64,000 bases of DNA from Chloroflexota bacterium (GTDB taxonomy: Bacteria; Chloroflexota; Chloroflexia; Chloroflexales; Roseiflexaceae): assembly GCA_013388755.1 (NCBI GenBank), contig JACAEQ010000028.1, positions 21,230 to 85,229 on the forward strand, in the 5' to 3' direction. The notes under the pieces were generated by a model. That model was not told where the DNA came from, searched no databases, and saw only the letters and a list, made by a program, of their open reading frames with translations. Below, one piece after another: positions 32,154 through 41,566 of the stretch (position 1 is the first letter of the stretch; every line of letters starts with the position of its first letter). The translations under genes were made by a program, and so were the position numbers.

Positions 32154-33872
32154 ATGAAGCATGCAGTGTCACTCGCCCGTTTCTGGCCGGAAGCGGGAGC
32201 ATCTGTGCTATCCTGCATCATCGCCAGCGTGCTGCGCATATCCTATGTCGGCCCGCTTAATGGTTTCTGGTCGAGCGATCAGGGCGTCAAACTCATTCAG
32301 GTGCAGAGCATGCTGCTGAACAGGTTCAGCAGCAGCTCGATCATCTACCCTGGAGCAACGCTGGATCCGGAAGGTACGGTTAGCCCGCTGCGCGGGCAGT
32401 ATTTTACGCACAACGGGCAAACCTATGCGATGTTCTCTGATGCGTTCGCGTTGCTGAGCAGCATCCCTTTCTTCATATTCGGGTTTGCCGGTTTGTACAT
32501 CGTGCCTATCCTTTCCCTGGCGGCATTGGCGCTGCTCGGTGTACGAATTGCTCGCCCGCTGCTTGGCGCAGGCGGCGCCTTGCTGGTTGCCCTGACGATA
32601 TCGCTTACATCACCGCTGCTGTTTTACAGTGTCATTTTTTGGGAACATCTCCCGGCCACACTCCTGGTGACGCTCGGCATCTGGCAAACAATACAAGCGC
32701 ATCAACGCGACAATTGGCGCCGGGCATTCGGCGCCGGATTAGCCATCGGCATCTCAGTATGGCTCCGTAATGAGACTGCGCTGGCGGCTCCAGCCCTGAT
32801 AGGAGCCGTACTCATCGCGCGCCACCCACGGGCGTTACGGATTGGAGGCTGGATCGGCGCCGGCGTGACGATCGGTCTATTGCCCTTGCTCATCTACAAT
32901 CAACTCACCTTTGGCGCGGCGGTAGGGCCGCATGTGCTGGTAGCAGGCTCAGTGCAATATCAGAACGTAAGTAACCCGTTCAGCGCGCGGATTGCATGGG
33001 CGGATTTATTGATCGTACCGCTGGATGAACCCGCACTGAACGGCGCCATAAGTGCGCTGGCCATCATCGCGGTGATCACATCGTTCCGGCGCACGCCCGG
33101 ATTGATCACCGGCGCTCTGGGGTTCTCGGTCGCCCTGACACTATTGACCGCCATACTTCTCCAGGCTGTCCCGCGCGGCGGGTTGCAGACAACGCTACTC
33201 GTCACCTTTCCAGTCGTGCTCTTGAGTCTCTTCCCGACCGCACCTGATCCATCAGCAGACCGAATGTACGAACCAGTGATCCTGGTTGTATTCGGAATGG
33301 CATTCATACTACTGGCATGGCTCGCGCGGCTACCCGATGGTGGCGCGCAGTGGGGGCCGCGAATGTTGCTGCCGGCACTACCGGCGCTGGCCATCGCAGG
33401 CGCATGGCGTGTGTTCTCGTGGATGCATCGTCCCGTGGCCGGCGCCATGGTCACAGGTGTCGCTGCAATCTTGATCTTTGTCGCACTGCTGACACAATTC
33501 GCGGGGTTACGCCAACTCCGCGCCTTCAACCTGGCGAATCATACTCTGCTCACCACGGTGGCGCAAAGTGGCGCGCGCGTCATTATCACCGATACATGGT
33601 ATGGCCCGCCGCTGTTGGCGCCGATCTTCTATGACGAACGCATCATCTTTTTGATTGATGACGGCGCCGATTTGGACTATTTGCTCGGGCAACTGCATAG
33701 CGCGAGATTCAGTACGGTCTACTACTTGAGCGGGCATGGCAATACAATCGCCGCCGAGGCGCGACGATGGCATGAACTGGTCGCGCTTGGTGAACCCTCA
33801 GAGCTAGCGCATGGTCTCACCGGGCAGGCGTATCGAATCGGCGAGGCTGCGTCGGCTGAGCCGGCGCGTTGA
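32154..33872 (+). CDS. Polytopic membrane protein, GT-C-like (ArnT/PMT-like fold), unknown specificity
   Basis: About 572 residues from ATG 32154; GTG 32124 would overlap the previous gene by 8 bp and is an alternative, and neither has a clear ribosome site. After the first helix comes a loop with SDQGVKLIQVQSM, the acidic pair region expected of GT-C enzymes, then about eleven helices and a soluble C-terminal tail. The annotation of a lipid-linked sugar transferase or related membrane enzyme is inferred from fold pattern and neighbourhood only. Confidence 0.65.
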   Translation: MKHAVSLARFWPEAGASVLSCIIASVLRISYVGPLNGFWSSDQGVKLIQVQSMLLNRFSSSSIIYPGATLDPEGTVSPLRGQYFTHNGQTYAMFSDAFALLSSIPFFIFGFAGLYIVPILSLAALALLGVRIARPLLGAGGALLVALTISLTSPLLFYSVIFWEHLPATLLVTLGIWQTIQAHQRDNWRRAFGAGLAIGISVWLRNETALAAPALIGAVLIARHPRALRIGGWIGAGVTIGLLPLLIYNQLTFGAAVGPHVLVAGSVQYQNVSNPFSARIAWADLLIVPLDEPALNGAISALAIIAVITSFRRTPGLITGALGFSVALTLLTAILLQAVPRGGLQTTLLVTFPVVLLSLFPTAPDPSADRMYEPVILVVFGMAFILLAWLARLPDGGAQWGPRMLLPALPALAIAGAWRVFSWMHRPVAGAMVTGVAAILIFVALLTQFAGLRQLRAFNLANHTLLTTVAQSGARVIITDTWYGPPLLAPIFYDERIIFLIDDGADLDYLLGQLHSARFSTVYYLSGHGNTIAAEARRWHELVALGEPSELAHGLTGQAYRIGEAASAEPAR

Positions 33873-33898
33873 ACGACCTATGAGTAGAGATATCCGTC

Positions 33899-36127
33899 AT
33901 GGTTCCATCCTCCGCTCGCCGGGCCGGTGAAACATCGCTCACCATGATCGTGGTGGTTGTCGCGGTGCTGCTGATGGCCGCCGCGCTGGCGACGATCCTG
34001 GCACTGGTTCAGTACCTGAACGCCATGCAGCGCCCGCCGGCGCTGGCCGATTTCTTTCCCATCGAAAGGAATGAGAGCGGCGAGTACCGCTTCACGCGCC
34101 CGCAATCCTTCATCCTTGTACCCCCGGCACCTGACGCCGGCGGCGTGTTGTCGTTGCGGACACGCTCGCCTGAACCCCTCCCTGTGCGCACGCTGGCAAT
34201 CCGTCTTGATGAACTTGTCCAATTCACACTCGCGGCGACGGCCGTTCCACGCCGACTGATGCTGCTTCTACCACCCTCCAGTAGCGGGCGGTTACTGACG
34301 CTCGATGTGCCACCGGCACAGGCGCCGAACGACCTGCGGCGGCTTGGCGTCATGATCGATAGTGTAACGCTGCGCTTGCTGCAGCAGCCATGGATGTGGC
34401 ATGCCGGACTCATGGTGCTGGCGCCTGTTGTTGGCTGCGCGATCCTTGCGGCGACGCGCTGCGGCTGGATCACGATGGCATGCGGTACGCTCGTAATCGC
34501 CGGGTCTGCACTCTGGGGGCCGGTGGTACCGTGGATGCTGGTAACCGTTCTTGGGGCGGCACGCACGATCGATCAAGTCGCATGGCGTGGCGCAGGCGCC
34601 GACTGGTTGCGCCAGGCTGATATTGCCATATGCCGGGCAGCGACACCGGCGTTGCTTACCATAGGAGTCGCTGCCACGTGGGCAGGGGTCGTGGGCTGGT
34701 TCAGTTTGGCGCTGCACGCACGCTACGCAACTGCAACCTACGATCTGGGATTGTTCGACCAGTGGCTGTGGCTGATCAGTCGCGGTCGACCTGCATACAG
34801 CACAGGCGCGGGCGTGCACGCTCTTGGTGATCATACCTCACTCCTGCTCTACCCCCTTGCAGCACTCTACCTGGTTGCACCCGACGTCGACATGCTCTTG
34901 CTTGTTCAGAGTATGGCAATCAGCATTGGCGGGATCATACTCTACCAGATCGGCAGCGCTCGTGGCGCACCATGGTTCGGCATACTCATCGCCGTCGCCT
35001 ATCTCATGCATCCAGCGACTCATAATATGGCACTGTTCCATTTCCATCCCGATGCTCTGGCCGCCACTACGCTGCTAGTCGCAATGCTGGGGGTCGAGAA
35101 ACGTGACTGGCGCCTGATCGCCGCAGGAGCGATTGCGACATGCGCTGCCAAGGAAAACTTCGCCCTGACGATCGCATGGCTTGGCGTCTGGCTCTGGCTT
35201 CGCGGCGATAAGCGGCTGGGAAGCGCGCTATTCCTCGGCGCGATTGTATGGTTTGGCATGGCGGCGTTCCTGATCCAGCCAGCACTGAATGGGCAGAGCC
35301 AGAGTGTATTCGTAGGACGCTTCGCCACGTACGGTGCAACACCACTCGACATTGGCCTGACGATGGCGCGCCGTCCCGATCTGCTGATCGCCGACATACT
35401 TACCGCGCGCAATGTGCAATACTTCTGGCTTGTGCTTGCGCCATTCGGCATGCTACCATTGTTCAGCCCGTGGCGCGCGGCGCTGGCGCTACCGGCGCTC
35501 GCACTGAACGCTCTCAGTAGCTTTGATGCCCAGCAGGAACTCGTCTATCACTACAACGCCCTTCCCGTTGCCTTGCTCGCCGTCTCTGGCCTTGACGCAG
35601 CGATCACCCTCCGTCGACGGCTTCCATCACGACAATGGGTTTCCGTGCTGTGTGTGGTCTACGTAGCGCTCGGCACTGCGACGGCGCTAAACGCCACACC
35701 GCTAAGGATACAGCAAGCGCTGCGGGAGTCGGCTCACAACGCAGAGCAGGTGCTGGCGCGCAACTACATCCTGGCCCGTATTCCTCCCGGCGCGCCGGTA
35801 GCGGCAAGTAACGCGCTCCAACCACATCTAACCCATCGGTCGCAAGCGTTTGCCTTCCCCAATCCCTTTGTGCGCATCAACTATGTGAATCCTGATGGCG
35901 CGCCGCTCCCCCCACGCGTCGACTACATCGTTCATGATACCTACGGCATGGGCGCAAGTGGGGCAAACCGCGACCAGGAGTTGCTCCGTGAACTCGAACG
36001 ACGCGGCCTCTACGCGATCGTTGTTCGTATTGGCACCGTCGTTCTTCTGCAACGCACGAACGCCTCGCTTCCGGAGTCATGCTTCGGTGAGGGCTGGCAA
36101 GCCGCAATCTGCCATGCACCGAAGTAA
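33899..36127 (+). CDS. DUF2079-type polytopic membrane protein
   Basis: 742 residues. A membrane helix near the N-terminus and a beta-rich extracytoplasmic region (about 45-160) are followed by helices and a DUF2079-like half: TYDLGLFDQWLWLISRG, GDHTSLLLYPLAALYL, MALFHFHPDALAATTLLVAMLG and CAAKENFALTIAWLGVWLWLRG. DUF2079 members are predicted GT-C glycosyltransferases; the D-x-G-x-F-D motif would be the catalytic loop. Last plus-strand gene of this part of the island; ends 13 bp before a convergent gene. Confidence 0.75.
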   Translation: MVPSSARRAGETSLTMIVVVVAVLLMAAALATILALVQYLNAMQRPPALADFFPIERNESGEYRFTRPQSFILVPPAPDAGGVLSLRTRSPEPLPVRTLAIRLDELVQFTLAATAVPRRLMLLLPPSSSGRLLTLDVPPAQAPNDLRRLGVMIDSVTLRLLQQPWMWHAGLMVLAPVVGCAILAATRCGWITMACGTLVIAGSALWGPVVPWMLVTVLGAARTIDQVAWRGAGADWLRQADIAICRAATPALLTIGVAATWAGVVGWFSLALHARYATATYDLGLFDQWLWLISRGRPAYSTGAGVHALGDHTSLLLYPLAALYLVAPDVDMLLLVQSMAISIGGIILYQIGSARGAPWFGILIAVAYLMHPATHNMALFHFHPDALAATTLLVAMLGVEKRDWRLIAAGAIATCAAKENFALTIAWLGVWLWLRGDKRLGSALFLGAIVWFGMAAFLIQPALNGQSQSVFVGRFATYGATPLDIGLTMARRPDLLIADILTARNVQYFWLVLAPFGMLPLFSPWRAALALPALALNALSSFDAQQELVYHYNALPVALLAVSGLDAAITLRRRLPSRQWVSVLCVVYVALGTATALNATPLRIQQALRESAHNAEQVLARNYILARIPPGAPVAASNALQPHLTHRSQAFAFPNPFVRINYVNPDGAPLPPRVDYIVHDTYGMGASGANRDQELLRELERRGLYAIVVRIGTVVLLQRTNASLPESCFGEGWQAAICHAPK

Positions 36128-36140
36128 ATCGCCGGTCGCT

Positions 36141-36593
36141 TCAATCATGCTCCAGCAACTCGATCACCGCTCCCAAGCGCGCCGTGCCATCCACATAGGC
36201 ATAGCGCCCGCCGGTGTATTCGCCGCGCTGCACCAGCGATGCACCGTGCGCGGCCAGAATCGCAAGCTGTTCATTCATTCCCTTGATCTGAAAGGCAATA
36301 TGGTGCAGACTCGGCCCGTGCGCGTCGAGACCGTCTTTCCAGGTGCTTGGCCCATCAATCGGTTCGATCAATTCGAGTGAGACCTGGCCCAGACGGAAAA
36401 ACGCCAGTTTTGCGCGCGCCGGCGTTGGTGCGCCCCGATATTCGGTGTGAGCCTGTTCCAGCGGATCGGTGATCATAATCGGCGGCTTGGGCACACCGAG
36501 TAGCGCGGCCCAGGCACTGGCCGCGGCGTCAATATCCGGCACCGTTATTGCAACCTGAACGACGACGGTGCTGCCAAGGGTGGGCCATTCCAT
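36141..36593 (-). CDS. VOC-superfamily protein, methylmalonyl-CoA epimerase-like
   Basis: 150 residues from ATG 36593 with GGGAGGAG eight bases upstream. It has two beta-alpha-beta-beta-beta modules: VQVAITVPDIDAAASAWAALLG, VSLELIEPIDG, GPSLHHIAFQI and LGAVIELLEHD. The LELIEP and HHIAF segments and final E-L-L are typical of methylmalonyl-CoA epimerase, which interconverts the S and R forms. The first metal ligand, normally His before the IAVPD strand, is Gln13. In a 3-hydroxypropionate organism this step is needed, but lactoylglutathione-lyase-like roles remain possible. Confidence 0.7.
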   Translation of the reverse strand: MEWPTLGSTVVVQVAITVPDIDAAASAWAALLGVPKPPIMITDPLEQAHTEYRGAPTPARAKLAFFRLGQVSLELIEPIDGPSTWKDGLDAHGPSLHHIAFQIKGMNEQLAILAAHGASLVQRGEYTGGRYAYVDGTARLGAVIELLEHD

Positions 36594-36678
36594 GGCTGTC
36601 GCTCCTCCCTGCTGACATGGCTGGTAATGAATGTGATTGTACCGCGTTCCGCTTATCCTGCACAGATACAGACTGTGT

Positions 36679-36706
36679 GGTATGATCAGCGCATAAGAGG
36701 AGTGCC
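36679..36706 (+). promoter_or_regulatory. Possible extended -10 promoter and ribosome site for the nucleotidyltransferase gene
   Basis: TGGTATGAT (36678-36686) fits an extended -10 box; AGAGGAG follows, seven bases before the ATG. No -35 box is evident. Confidence 0.35.
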
Positions 36707-37339
36707 ATGTCAGGCTCAAGCATCAAAAATCCATACATCCGGATCGCGCTCCGGCGCGCCCAGGCCGGAACAGGATCGTCTGTCGTTTCTCTGGATCGGA
36801 GAACCGCAGTGCAACAGTTACCCGACTTGAACCATATTCTTGGCGAAATCCCATGGGCCCTGGTTGGCGCGATGGCTTTACGCGCTTATGCCCCTGCACG
36901 CACGACCCGGGACGTAGATATCATCATTCACGCTGATGACGAACATGCGGCGCGGGCAGCATTGATTCGCGCTGGTTATCGCATCGGCGAAACACTCATG
37001 ATCGGCGATTTTGCCGCTCATCCAGATGCCCAGGATGGTTATAGCATTGATGTATTGGTCAGTCACGAGGGCTGGTTGGAGCAGGCGTTGTTACAGCCAT
37101 CGCGCGATCCGGCAGGCTTTCCGACATTACCACGCCGTTACCTCATCCTGATGAAACTCAAAGCCGGAAGAGCGCAAGATATCGCCGATATCACCCGCCT
37201 ATTGCGCGGCACCACCGAAGCGGAACGCGCCGCAATCCGTGCTACGATCGTTCAATATGCCGCGGAGCTGCTTGAGGATTACACTGCGCTGGTAAGTCTG
37301 ACTGATCTTGAATTCGGTCCGCCGCCACCAGAACCATAA
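36707..37339 (+). CDS. Nucleotidyltransferase-fold protein (MNT/AbiEii-like)
   Basis: 210 residues from ATG 36707 with AGAGGAG upstream. Residues 45-140 resemble a minimal nucleotidyltransferase: PWALVGAMALRAYAPARTTRDVDIIIHADD contains the D-x-D pair expected for metal binding, and a third acidic residue may be in YSIDVLVS. The C-terminal part has KLKAGRAQDIADITRLL, seen in toxin-like nucleotidyltransferases of the AbiEii/DUF1814 type. No partner antitoxin or HEPN gene is adjacent, so a toxin-antitoxin role is not supported here. The first 30 residues are not conserved-looking. Confidence 0.65.
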   Translation: MSGSSIKNPYIRIALRRAQAGTGSSVVSLDRRTAVQQLPDLNHILGEIPWALVGAMALRAYAPARTTRDVDIIIHADDEHAARAALIRAGYRIGETLMIGDFAAHPDAQDGYSIDVLVSHEGWLEQALLQPSRDPAGFPTLPRRYLILMKLKAGRAQDIADITRLLRGTTEAERAAIRATIVQYAAELLEDYTALVSLTDLEFGPPPPEP

Positions 37340-37376
37340 CCCAGCAAGCCACTTTGTTTCCACTTATGAGGTTTGT

Positions 37377-39449
37377 ATGCAACTTCACTTTCTCCGCCTG
37401 ACCGCGATACTGCTTCTCGGCATCTTTCTCGCCGCGTGCAGCATCACCACCCCGCCGCCGCCCGCGGCGGCGCCGGCCGCCGCGGATGCAACGACGGTCA
37501 AGCCGCCGGTTGCCGTGTCTGCGTCGGCCACCCCCGCACCTGCACCAACCACGGCACCTGCCCGCACGATCGCCGGCGGTGGAGTGGAACTCATCACTGG
37601 CGAGTTCAGCTACACCAATGACATCATTACTGTCTATTATGTCGAGCACGCAGTCGGGCTGATCGATCTCTATGGCTTCATCACGCGCGACGAGGAATGG
37701 GAACTCCCGGTCGAAAGCCAGGTACTCGGCCCGATGACGATTGACACCGCGCAGCAGCGTGGAACCTTCCGCCTGGCGTTGCCGGCACGGCCCGAGGGCG
37801 TTGCAACTGACGTTGACAACGACGCGCAGCAGGACACTGGCGTCCAGGTCTTCGTCATATCATACTGGCCGAACCTGTACGGCGGGCCGTTCTCCGAGGG
37901 TGACGACCGGAGCTACGGCTGGCCCAGTTACCTGGCATCCACCACCAACGACCCGGAAAATAACGATGAGATCACCGGCGGCAAACTGGTCGTCTGGGCC
38001 CCTGATGACGCCCAGCAATTCCCGACCGGGTTCGGACCCGACGGTTTGCTCTTCACCGCCGACGACCCGACTGGCCCGATTCCTGCGGGTTACTCGGTCA
38101 TCGATCTCGATCAACAGCCATTTGCGATCATTCGTGATCGCGAGACGACGGTCACCCTCTATGAGCCGCCGGACTCGGCCATCAAGGATTATTCGGATCT
38201 CTCGTACACCGAAGCATTCGACACCATGTTCAAAAAGATCCGTGCAGAGTACGCATTCAACGGTATTGCCGGCAAGGAACCTGATTGGGATGCGGTGTAC
38301 GCCGAACTGGCGCCGCGCGTGGCCGAGGCCGAACGCCGCCGCGACCGGCGCGCTTTCTTCCTGGCAATCCTCGACTTTACCAATGCCTTCCGCGACGGTC
38401 ATGTCGGCGTCAGTTCACCACTGGAGGGGTCATTGTTCCGCGACCGAACCACCGGCGGCTACGGCTTTGCCATCAGGGAGCTTGACGATGGACGCGCGCT
38501 GGTGGTTTTCGTGACGCGCGACGGGCCGGCGGATCGCGCCGGCATGCGCGTCGGTGCAGAGTTGATTGCCTTCGACGGCACACCGGTGAACGACGCGATC
38601 AGTGCCGTCGAACCGCTGGGTGGGCCATTTTCGACCGATTTTGCGTTACGCTACCAGCAAGCACGGTACCTGCTGCGCGCCCCTGCGGGAACCGAAGTAA
38701 CGGTCACCTTCGCCAACCCCGGCGGCCCACCACAGACGGTGACCCTGCGCGCCATTCAAGAAACCGACAGCTTCCGCGCCACGTCAATCTTCCAGCCACG
38801 CAACCCGGCGGCATTGCCGGTCGAGTTCGAATTGCGATCGTCCGGCGTGGGCTATATTCGCATCACTGATAACTATGACGACCTGCACCTGATCATCACC
38901 CTGTTCGAACGCGCGTTGCGCACCTTCGACGACCTGGAAGTTCCCGGCGTTATTATTGACATGCGCCAGAATGGTGGCGGCGCACCGCTGGGTCTGGCGG
39001 GATTCCTGACCGATCAGGATATTATCGTCGGTCAGGATGAATATTACAGTGAGGAAACCGGCAAATTTGAGGCGGAAGGCCCGATTGACCGAATCTTCCC
39101 CAACCAGAACCAGTATCGCTTCGACAAGATTGTGCTGCTCGTCGGTCAGGCCTGTTTCAGCGCATGCGAATACGAGTCGTATGGATTCAGCAAGGTCCCG
39201 GGGATGATTGTGGTGGGCGAGACGCCGACTGCCGGCGTGTATGCCGAAGTCTCGCGCGGGCAGTACCGCCTGCCGGATGATATCTCGTTGCAGGTGCCAA
39301 CCGGGCGCACGATTCTACCTGATGGGACGCCATTGCTGGAGGGGGTCGGGGTCGTCCCGACGATTCGCATCCCGCGCACGGTCGAGACGGTGCTGGCCGA
39401 GGGGGATGTCGTGCTGGAACGGGCAGAACAGGAGATTGTGGGGCGATGA
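37377..39449 (+). CDS. Lipoprotein S41 (C-terminal processing) family peptidase
   Basis: 690 residues from ATG 37377 (GAGG five bases upstream). A lipoprotein signal ends in the lipobox LAAC, then a Pro/Ala/Thr tether. After a beta-rich N-terminal domain comes an S41 core with helical cap (about 275-345), a PDZ domain (RDGPADRAGMRVGAELIAFDGTPV), a tail-specific protease domain (VGYIRITDNYDD, GVIIDMRQNGGGAPLGLAGF) and the nucleophile region VGQACFSACEYESYG. The Ser before ACE fits the catalytic Ser of S41 enzymes. It would cleave or process exported proteins at the cell surface. Confidence 0.85.
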   Translation: MQLHFLRLTAILLLGIFLAACSITTPPPPAAAPAAADATTVKPPVAVSASATPAPAPTTAPARTIAGGGVELITGEFSYTNDIITVYYVEHAVGLIDLYGFITRDEEWELPVESQVLGPMTIDTAQQRGTFRLALPARPEGVATDVDNDAQQDTGVQVFVISYWPNLYGGPFSEGDDRSYGWPSYLASTTNDPENNDEITGGKLVVWAPDDAQQFPTGFGPDGLLFTADDPTGPIPAGYSVIDLDQQPFAIIRDRETTVTLYEPPDSAIKDYSDLSYTEAFDTMFKKIRAEYAFNGIAGKEPDWDAVYAELAPRVAEAERRRDRRAFFLAILDFTNAFRDGHVGVSSPLEGSLFRDRTTGGYGFAIRELDDGRALVVFVTRDGPADRAGMRVGAELIAFDGTPVNDAISAVEPLGGPFSTDFALRYQQARYLLRAPAGTEVTVTFANPGGPPQTVTLRAIQETDSFRATSIFQPRNPAALPVEFELRSSGVGYIRITDNYDDLHLIITLFERALRTFDDLEVPGVIIDMRQNGGGAPLGLAGFLTDQDIIVGQDEYYSEETGKFEAEGPIDRIFPNQNQYRFDKIVLLVGQACFSACEYESYGFSKVPGMIVVGETPTAGVYAEVSRGQYRLPDDISLQVPTGRTILPDGTPLLEGVGVVPTIRIPRTVETVLAEGDVVLERAEQEIVGR

Positions 39450-39465
39450 GAATGCTGGCTCACCC

Positions 39466-41505
39466 TCACCGCAAATACTCGCTCACCTGGCGCACCCCGT
39501 CGGCGGCGCCATACCAGAGCAGGTATGCGACGATCGTGATGGTCAGTGCAATTCCGGCGCGGCCGCGGCGGCGCCAGAGCGCCAGCGCCACACCCGCGCC
39601 CAGGCACAGCGCCGGGTAGAGAAAGAGCGTCCAGCGCACCGGTTGGTCGCTGACAATGAGGGTGCCCAGGCTCAGCAGCGTGCCAATCCAGCACGCCGCC
39701 AGCACGCCGCCGAGATCGGCCTTGCGCGACCGCACGATCAGCACCGCGCCGGCCGCGCCCGCCGCCAGTATGAATGGCGATACCGGCGCGGCCGCGCCAA
39801 GAACCAGCCCTGCCACCCACCAGTTCAGTTTGTCGGGCAGCAGATCGCCGGGCGGGCAGATCACTCCCTGCGCGGCAAGTTCCTGCTGTGCAATACGCCG
39901 CGCGTCGGCAACGTAGCCGAATGCAGAGTAGAAGAGCGCCAGCGCAAGGATACCCGCAGCAACCATCGCAACGCCGTGCGTCCAGGCGAGACGGGCGCGA
40001 ACGTGGCCATCATTCGCCTGCGCCGCCCACAACTGCAACGAGAGCCAGACCGCCAGCGCCGCGCCGGTGGAGAGGGCAACACCGCCATGGCTGAGCAGGA
40101 TCATCGCCAGGAGTGCAGCGCTGGCCGTCGCCAGGCACCGTGAACCGTCGCGCGTGGCCAGCGTGAGCCAGATCAGCAACGGAGCAACAAGCGCCTGCGC
40201 CAGCAGATTCGCCATTTCACCAACCGAGTAGGAACGCAGCAGCGGCGGCGCGAGCGTATACAGCACCGCACTCACCAACGCCGCGCGCCGGCTCACTCCC
40301 ACGCGCCGCAATAGCAACCAGAGCAGCGCCGTCGTCAGACTCTCAAGCAGCGCCGTACCACCGCGCACCAGCAACGTCAGCGCCTCGCGATCCGCGCCGC
40401 CGAGCAGTACGCCCGGCAGCAGCACCAGGTAGCCGCCCGGCGGGTAGGGCTGCGGCCCGGCGCCCGCGCGGCACGGCAACCCTTCGGTGAACAGGATCAT
40501 GCCGCGCGCAACATCGGCCAGGTTGTTGACGTGCAATCCCAGATCGCTGGTGCGTGCATACGGATGCAGCATCCCACCCATACGTGCAATGAACGCAGTT
40601 GCCGTCAACCCTGCGGCTGCCGCTCCGTCCTCGCGCTGGATGGCGCGCAACCCCGCCTCGACCATTGCGGCAAGTGGGTACGCTGCCCACAGCAGACCGG
40701 TAACAATCGGTGCAAACACCGCCAGATCCATGCGGCGCGCAGCAAGCATCCAGGCGCCGAACGCTACAACCGCCAGCGCCAGGAGCAAGGCAAACCGGTC
40801 GCCGACCCTGCCCGGCGGCAGGGAGCGCCGGGCCAGCACGTACATCCCGATGATCGCTGCCGCCAGCGTGAGCAGCATCACCGGCGCCGGGTGGTAGGGT
40901 GCGGCACCTGCCGGCCCGGCCATAACGCGGAACACAACCAGCCCGAGGGTGCGCGGGTCCGCCGGTGCCACAAAGGGCGCCGTTTCCAGCATGACCTGCA
41001 GGTTCCCCACAGGATCGGCGTGAGCAAGTACGGCATATGTGCGCGGCCGGGCATCGATCTGGAGCGTGGCAGACATGGCACCGGTGCGCCAGACGCTTGC
41101 GATCGACCGACCATCCGGCCACCCGCTGGCGGCGGTCACATGCACCACCCACAGGTCGCCGCCGGCAGCCGGCAAGGTGATTGCCGCACGGTCAGTGGCC
41201 CAGCGGTAGGGCGGCGGCGCACCGGCGTGCCAGGGGCGGCCCGGCAGATCGGCAGGTTCCGCGTCGTTAAAACCGGTAAGAAACGGAGTATCGAAACCGC
41301 GCAGGCGCGATACGGCGTCGCCGCCAATATCGAGGCGCACCGGCGACGCTGCCTGGTAGGCAAGGGTCCAGAGGAACAGACCGGCACCCAGCGCAAGCCA
41401 CAACGGCAGCGCACGTACAATCGCGCCGAGCCGTCGGAGTTCGGCGACAACCCGGCGCGCGGGAGAAAGATGAGCGGCGCTAGAATGCGAAGATACCCGG
41501 TTCAA
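39466..41505 (-). CDS. Polytopic membrane protein, GT-C-like, unknown specificity
   Basis: 679 residues by the longest frame, which would begin at a TTG (41505) inside a heptanucleotide repeat without a ribosome site; the true start is uncertain and may be slightly downstream. One N-terminal helix is followed by an extracytoplasmic beta domain (about 60-215), then about twelve helices. The loop ARTSDLGLHVNNLADVARGMILF and the PYPPGGYLVLLPGVLLGG segment suggest a GT-C-like membrane transferase related in layout to its neighbours. The gene is convergent with the S41 peptidase. Confidence 0.65.
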   Translation of the reverse strand: MNRVSSHSSAAHLSPARRVVAELRRLGAIVRALPLWLALGAGLFLWTLAYQAASPVRLDIGGDAVSRLRGFDTPFLTGFNDAEPADLPGRPWHAGAPPPYRWATDRAAITLPAAGGDLWVVHVTAASGWPDGRSIASVWRTGAMSATLQIDARPRTYAVLAHADPVGNLQVMLETAPFVAPADPRTLGLVVFRVMAGPAGAAPYHPAPVMLLTLAAAIIGMYVLARRSLPPGRVGDRFALLLALAVVAFGAWMLAARRMDLAVFAPIVTGLLWAAYPLAAMVEAGLRAIQREDGAAAAGLTATAFIARMGGMLHPYARTSDLGLHVNNLADVARGMILFTEGLPCRAGAGPQPYPPGGYLVLLPGVLLGGADREALTLLVRGGTALLESLTTALLWLLLRRVGVSRRAALVSAVLYTLAPPLLRSYSVGEMANLLAQALVAPLLIWLTLATRDGSRCLATASAALLAMILLSHGGVALSTGAALAVWLSLQLWAAQANDGHVRARLAWTHGVAMVAAGILALALFYSAFGYVADARRIAQQELAAQGVICPPGDLLPDKLNWWVAGLVLGAAAPVSPFILAAGAAGAVLIVRSRKADLGGVLAACWIGTLLSLGTLIVSDQPVRWTLFLYPALCLGAGVALALWRRRGRAGIALTITIVAYLLWYGAADGVRQVSEYLR

Positions 41506-41566
41506 CGTGTAACGTTCAACGTTGAACGTTCAACGTTTCGGCGTTCAACATTCAACGTCCTAAGCA
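41500..41566. repeat. Heptanucleotide repeat (GTTCAAC/GTTGAAC) between two minus-strand genes
   Basis: About eight units of GTTCAAC, GTTGAAC and variants at 41500-41560, continuing to the end of the AcuI-like gene. It covers the start region of the membrane-protein gene and the stop region of the reductase gene. Confidence 0.85.

Noticed and set aside
36707..37339. Toxin-antitoxin pair
   Set aside because: The nucleotidyltransferase-like gene has no adjacent small partner; neighbours are unrelated.
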